This document shows, piece by piece, positions 60,130-64,000 of a stretch of 64,000 nt of DNA. The stretch is from contig CAZIWL010000006.1 of NCBI GenBank assembly GCA_964542755.1, positions 11,281 to 75,280 of the forward strand, in the 5' to 3' direction. A model generated the notes under the pieces. It was given only the letters and a program-made list of their open reading frames with translations, was not told the DNA's origin and ran no database searches. Each line of letters opens with the position of its first letter. Position 1 is the stretch's first letter. The stretch comes from SKLM01 sp964542755. GTDB taxonomy: Bacteria; Chloroflexota; Anaerolineae; B4-G1. Position numbers and translations under genes: made by a program.

Positions 60130-62361
60130 ATGTCTGCTGTCATCAGGGTGGTACTGTCTCGAAAAGATCTGGAGATTGAACCTGGACAAGAGGGAGAGAT
60201 CGTCGTCACGATCCAGAACCTGAGCGAAATCGTTGATCGCTATCAGATTCGGGTCGAAGGGCTGCCTCCGGGGTGGGTCGATATCTCCCGGTCCGAGATC
60301 TCTCTCTTCCCTCAGGATCAAGATCAAGTTCGGGTCGGCTTCCAGCTCCCCGCCGCGCCGACAGCCCGGGCCGGCGGGTATGATTTCCAGCTCCAGGTCG
60401 TGTCGGAGGAGAACCCGGCGGAGCGGACTTCCGTCGAAGCGAACCTCCAGGTGTTGGCAGCCTCGTCGTTCTCGCTGGCCCTCAGTCCCCAGCGACAGCG
60501 GAGCGAATCAGCGGCGACGTATCAGCTCAGAATCGTCAATGAGGGTAACACGGACCTGCGCCTTAGGCTCAGCGGGGGGGATCCCGAAGAGGGCTGCGGC
60601 TACGTGTTCAGCCAGTCTGAGTTGACGGTACCCGCCGGAGAGTCCCAGGCCGTCTCCGTTCAAGTGACCCCCCGGGTGCTGCCGGAGCCAGGTGAGGCTC
60701 GGACCTATGACTTCAACCTACGGGCCGAGGACGTCGGTTCGGGGAACCTGCACGACGTCCAGGGGGCGCTCCAGGTCGCCGTGCCGGCGGTGAAACGCTC
60801 CAAGCTGCCCTTGATCCTGGGTGTTGGCGCGGCACTGCTGCTATGCCTGGCTGCGGCTGTGGGCCTGTTCTTCTGGCTGCGTCCGCTGCTGGCTGAGCGA
60901 ATGACGGCAACGCCGCCCGGCCTCACATCGGCTCCGCCCAGCGCGGTGCCGACAGAGGTCGGCGGGGCGGGCACGGGCGTTGGAACGGCGACGGAGGTTC
61001 CGGTGGTGACCGAGGGTAGCCCATCTCCGACGCCGGTACCTACCGATGAGGGGACGGATGCGACGGCGACCGCCGAGAGTGACGTGGACGGTGATGGTTT
61101 GACCTTCTTGCAGGAGACAGGCATGGGGACGGACCCGAATGACCCGGACACCGACGGCGATGGGCTAACCGACGGCGAGGAGCAAGCGCTCGGCACCAAT
61201 CCGCTGACGCCCGACAGCGACGGGGATGGGCTAGACGACGGTGCTGAGCAGGCGCTGGGTACGGATCCGACGAATCCAGACAGTGATGGGGATGGGCTGA
61301 CGGACGGCAATGAGCAGTCGTTGGGAACGGACCCCCTCCAACCAGACACGGACGGTGACGGCCTGGACGACGGAGAGGAGCAGAGTCTGGGCACCAGCCC
61401 CACGAATCCCGACACGGATGGCGACGGGTGGGACGACGGCCGAGAGCGTGAAGAAGGCACAAGCCCGACGAATCCCGACTCTGACGGAGATGGTCTTCTT
61501 GATCCAGTGGACGCTGATCCGTTACAGGGCACCCGACCGGACGTGATCGTCACCAAGATCGAGCTTGTTGACGGCGATAAACTGCGTTGCACCTGGCAAA
61601 ACGCGGGTGACGCCGCCGTCCCGGCGGGGGACCTCTGGTTGGAGATCTACCTGGACGGGAGCCGGATCTCGCGCAGCAACATCGGGGCCGGCAGGGGGCC
61701 GACGTCCCCCGGGGCGACGAGCTGGCTGCAGACGGGCTCAAAGGAGCTGCCCATCTCGGGAGAGGTGCGCTGCCTCATCGACGCGGACAACGACGTGCTT
61801 GAGGCGAATGAAGGGAACAATGATCTCACACAGACGATGCTCTTCACCCAGCTTCAGGTCTTGGAGATGGTCGTCTACCGCTTTTCCGAGAAGACTGACG
61901 AGGCCACCTGGTGGTCGGGTCCCAATCCTCTGGTGGATCTCGACTATCCGGGCTCCGGTGGTGACGAGGAGGGTTTCGCCCTGCCGGTCGAGGGATTGGT
62001 GATGGAGGATAACAGCACGGCCCCCGCCACAGCCATCGAGATGCACCCCAAGTGGGTGGATAACGGCTGGATATCGGGACGATTCCCGCCGCACACTGTC
62101 GAGGAAGGCGATCATTTCAAGGCGAAGGTCGGGTTCTTGAAGAACGCCGCTGCCGGGGACGTGAGGTTCATCTTCAGCAGGTTCGGGGGCAGGCCGCTCT
62201 ATCAAGAGGAGAAGTCCTACGACGGAAACCTGATGGACGTGGATGTCGACCTCAGTTCGTTGGCGGGACAAGAAGTGGAATTCCTGCTTAACGTCAATGC
62301 TAACGGAGGCCCGGGGCAGGACTGGGCGGTGTGGATCAACCCCAGGATCACGCGGCGTTGA
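60130..62361 (+). CDS. Ig-repeat protein with membrane segment and calcium-binding thrombospondin-3-like repeats
   Basis: A 743-residue paralogue. The N-terminus MSAVIRVVLSRKDLEIEPGQ and two Ig-like domains (to about 220) precede KRSK and one membrane segment (LPLILGVGAALLLCLAAAVG, about 226-248). A Thr/Pro linker follows, then seven thrombospondin type 3-like repeats (about 317-463) with D-x-DGDGL-x-D-GEE calcium loops such as DTDGDGLTDGEEQALGT. The C-terminal about 280 residues contain a CARDB-like domain (IVTKIELVDGDKLRCTWQNA, then VRCLIDADNDVLEANEGNND) and a second beta-rich domain. Calcium loops are expected outside the cell, which fits an N-in/C-out topology and cytoplasmic Ig domains. 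GGAGAGGG lies before the ATG. Last gene of the paralogue operon. Confidence 0.85.
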   Translation: MSAVIRVVLSRKDLEIEPGQEGEIVVTIQNLSEIVDRYQIRVEGLPPGWVDISRSEISLFPQDQDQVRVGFQLPAAPTARAGGYDFQLQVVSEENPAERTSVEANLQVLAASSFSLALSPQRQRSESAATYQLRIVNEGNTDLRLRLSGGDPEEGCGYVFSQSELTVPAGESQAVSVQVTPRVLPEPGEARTYDFNLRAEDVGSGNLHDVQGALQVAVPAVKRSKLPLILGVGAALLLCLAAAVGLFFWLRPLLAERMTATPPGLTSAPPSAVPTEVGGAGTGVGTATEVPVVTEGSPSPTPVPTDEGTDATATAESDVDGDGLTFLQETGMGTDPNDPDTDGDGLTDGEEQALGTNPLTPDSDGDGLDDGAEQALGTDPTNPDSDGDGLTDGNEQSLGTDPLQPDTDGDGLDDGEEQSLGTSPTNPDTDGDGWDDGREREEGTSPTNPDSDGDGLLDPVDADPLQGTRPDVIVTKIELVDGDKLRCTWQNAGDAAVPAGDLWLEIYLDGSRISRSNIGAGRGPTSPGATSWLQTGSKELPISGEVRCLIDADNDVLEANEGNNDLTQTMLFTQLQVLEMVVYRFSEKTDEATWWSGPNPLVDLDYPGSGGDEEGFALPVEGLVMEDNSTAPATAIEMHPKWVDNGWISGRFPPHTVEEGDHFKAKVGFLKNAAAGDVRFIFSRFGGRPLYQEEKSYDGNLMDVDVDLSSLAGQEVEFLLNVNANGGPGQDWAVWINPRITRR

Positions 62362-62478
62362 CCTGATCACGCTCAGCCCATGGGCTCGCTGGGTTTGCGT
62401 AGAGGAGCGCCGACGGAGTCCTTCGGGCTGCAGACTGTCTGGTGTGCAGCATGGAGGGTGCCCGCCGGCGAGCGCCGT

Positions 62479-62507
62479 TTGTTGCCGACGTGGGCCCATG
62501 CTATAAT
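62479..62507 (+). promoter_or_regulatory. Sigma70-type promoter of serS
   Basis: TTGTTG (62479-62484), exactly 17 bases and a perfect TATAAT (62502-62507) with an extended TGC in front. It faces serS, whose start codon lies about 110 bases beyond the predicted transcription start. Confidence 0.85.
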
Positions 62508-62524
62508 CGAATGGACTGGAGGTG

Positions 62525-62559
62525 CCCCCTCATCGCCGTGGGAGGGGGTTTCCTTTTTG
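62525..62559 (+). promoter_or_regulatory. Terminator-like hairpin in the serS leader
   Basis: CCCCCTC (62525-62531) and GAGGGGG (62542-62548) form a 7-bp stem, followed by TTTCCTTTTT. It lies about 10 bases after the predicted transcription start. A second small hairpin (GGGGC/GCCCC, near 62578-62590) follows before the ribosome-binding site. No T-box motif is present and the leader is too short for one. Confidence 0.55.
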
Positions 62560-62624
62560 TGGAGGGAGGTCCTGAAAGGGGCGCAGCCCCGGCAGACCAA
62601 GCAATTGGCCATAGAGGTGGTGTG

Positions 62625-63905
62625 ATGCTGGACTTGGACTACATACGCGAACATCCGGAGGACGTGAGGGCGGGACTGGAGAGCCTAGGGGCCGACGCAT
62701 TCCAGGTGGACGTGATTCTGGACCTGGACGAGCGGCGGCGAGAGCTGCTGACCGAGGTCGAGACCCTGCGAGCCCGTCGGAACAAGGTCTCGAAGCAGAT
62801 CGGCCGGATGAAGGATCAAGAAGAGCGTGAACGGGCGATCATCGAGATGCGCGAGGTGGGGGACCGCATCGATGCACTGGAGGAGCCCCTCCAGGAGGTG
62901 GAGGATGAGCTCCAGTCCAGGATGGTCCGGGTGCCCAACTTGCCCCACGAGAGTGTGCCGGTGGGTCCGGACGACAGCCACAACCGGGTGGTGGGGCAGT
63001 GGGGGGAGCCGCGAGAGTTCGATTTCGAGCCCGTTCCGCACTGGGATCTGGGCCCGGAGCTGGGCATCATCGATTTCGAGCGCGGCGTGAAGCTCTCGGG
63101 CAGTCGGTTCTACGTCCTGCGGGGCTTCGGGGCGCGCTTGCAGAGGGCCTTGATCGCTTGGATGCTGGACGTGCACACAACCGAGCACGGCTACACCGAG
63201 ATCTATCCACCTTTCGTGGTGAAAGAGCAGTGCATGTGGGGGGCCGGGCAGCTGCCGAAGTTCGCCGAGAACATCTACCATGACGTGGAGGACGATATCT
63301 GGCTCGTCGGCACGGCGGAGATCCCGCTGACAAATCTCCACCGGGACGAAATTCTGGATGCGGAGGATCTTCCGCTCCACTACGTGGCCTACAGCGCTTG
63401 CTTCCGCCGGGAGAAGATGAGCGCGGGGCGCGACGTGCGGGGCGTCAAGCGCGGTCACCAGTTTGACAAAGTGGAGATGTACCGCTTCACGACGCCGGAG
63501 ACGAGCTATGAGGCATTGGACGAGTTGATCGAGCACGGCTTGGAGATCTGCCGGCGGTTGGGAGTGCCCTACCGGCTGGTGGAGATGTGCACTGGCGACC
63601 TGGGCTTCACGGCGGCGAAGAAGTACGACATCGAGATCTGGGCGCCGGGATGCGGGGAGTGGCTGGAGGTGAGCAGCTTGAGCAACTGCGAGGCTTTCCA
63701 GGCGCGGCGGGCGAACGTGCGCTACCGACCGGAGCCGGGCGCCAAGCCGCGGTTTGTCCACACGCTCAACGGGTCGGGCCTGGCACTGCCGCGGGTGATG
63801 ATCGCGGTGATGGAGAACTACCAGCAGGCTGACGGGACGATTGCCATCCCCGACGTGCTGCAGCCCTGGATGGGAGGGGTGGACGTCATCGACGGCGTCG
63901 AGTAG
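62625..63905 (+). CDS. serS: Seryl-tRNA synthetase
   Basis: Charges tRNA-Ser (and the selenocysteine tRNA where present) with serine. The 426-residue product has the normal family length. An N-terminal tRNA-binding long coiled coil (LDLDYIREHPEDVRAGLESL, then EVETLRARRNKVSKQIGRMK) precedes the class II core with motif 2 FRREKMSAGRDVRGVKRGHQ and motif 3 TLNGSGLALPRVMIAVMENY. The serine-binding TAEIPLTNLH segment is present. The ATG at 62625 has AGAGGTGG upstream, and residues upstream in the same frame do not resemble the family. It has its own promoter and leader hairpin. Confidence 0.97.
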   Translation: MLDLDYIREHPEDVRAGLESLGADAFQVDVILDLDERRRELLTEVETLRARRNKVSKQIGRMKDQEERERAIIEMREVGDRIDALEEPLQEVEDELQSRMVRVPNLPHESVPVGPDDSHNRVVGQWGEPREFDFEPVPHWDLGPELGIIDFERGVKLSGSRFYVLRGFGARLQRALIAWMLDVHTTEHGYTEIYPPFVVKEQCMWGAGQLPKFAENIYHDVEDDIWLVGTAEIPLTNLHRDEILDAEDLPLHYVAYSACFRREKMSAGRDVRGVKRGHQFDKVEMYRFTTPETSYEALDELIEHGLEICRRLGVPYRLVEMCTGDLGFTAAKKYDIEIWAPGCGEWLEVSSLSNCEAFQARRANVRYRPEPGAKPRFVHTLNGSGLALPRVMIAVMENYQQADGTIAIPDVLQPWMGGVDVIDGVE

Positions 63906-64000
63906 GGAAGCCGTTACTCTGAGCCTTTGGGGGCGCGGCATTGCGCGGGGTGCGCTAACGAGTTGTCATAGATCTCGCGGCGGAAGTCGGAAACGACATG
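63906..64000. other. Window end after serS
   Basis: Ninety-five bases with no recognisable feature before the window ends. Confidence 0.4.

Noticed and set aside
62362..62624. T-box riboswitch before serS
   Set aside because: The leader from the predicted start is only about 110 bases and lacks the conserved T-box sequence and specifier stem.
62685..63941. Open reading frame of 418 codons on the minus strand opposite serS
   Set aside because: Antisense shadow; serS on the plus strand is unambiguous.

Overview
The window looks like a scaffolded piece of a high-GC Chloroflexota (Anaerolineae-like) genome, probably metagenome-assembled. Three things suggest this. There are two BTAD/SARP-type regulators. 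Several secreted proteins have Thr/Pro linkers and end in, or carry near the C-terminus, an LP-h-h-h-(K/R)-N type motif. Housekeeping genes are mixed with large surface-protein genes. A run of 100 Ns (55055-55154) marks an assembly gap. No taxonomic search was run, so this assignment is inference.

Layout. 1-4.6 kb: guaB (IMP dehydrogenase, minus), a small membrane protein, and a Nudix / alpha-beta hydrolase / Nudix series on plus. 4.9-26.4 kb, all minus: a surface and secretion region. In transcription order it holds a large BTAD-ATPase-TPR regulator, a 74-aa protein, three secreted fibre-like beta-repeat proteins interleaved with one intact and one decayed PKD-like gene, a lipoprotein, a 1700-aa PPC-repeat protein with a metzincin zinc motif, and a beta-helix protein. 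27.2-33.3 kb: a 2016-aa alpha-2-macroglobulin lipoprotein with a CTEQ thioester. 33.6-35.7 kb: lysS and greA (minus). 36.4-55.05 kb: a short BTAD regulator followed by an extracellular contractile injection system (eCIS/CIS) cluster. The cluster holds a small protein, AAA+ ATPase, YkgJ-like Cys-cluster protein, two DUF4157 proteins, DUF4255 cap, sheath, two tube proteins, a tail-assembly chaperone-like protein with a DUF6760-like partner, LysM tube-adaptor, VgrG-like spike, PAAR tip, gp25, baseplate J, and a gp7/tail-protein-I-like wedge cut by the gap. After the gap come a membrane protein and then three tandem paralogues with repeated Ig-like domains and C-terminal membrane segments, under their own sigma70-type promoter. 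The window ends with serS.

The most interesting signals are these. (1) Both the surface cluster and the CIS cluster are headed by a BTAD regulator plus a member of one small protein family whose core reads RIW...(V/I)EH(I/V)QTG. (2) Four heptamers at an exact 11-bp period (GTGTGAC-like) lie about 10 bp upstream of a -10-like element before the CIS operon, which is the known architecture of SARP binding sites. (3) A G8 run just before the stop of the tail-assembly chaperone is placed so that -1 slippage would fuse it to the DUF6760-like ORF, like the frameshifted tail chaperones of phages lambda and P2. (4) The three CIS-adjacent paralogues have no signal peptide and a predicted N-in topology, so their Ig-like domains may face the cytoplasm, making them candidates for a membrane dock for the injection system. 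(5) The greA leader contains a consensus promoter, an intrinsic terminator and a competing pairing, so it looks like an attenuator.

The CIS core is nearly complete. No tape-measure (Afp14-like) or tail-fibre (Afp13-like) gene is visible; either may lie in the gap.
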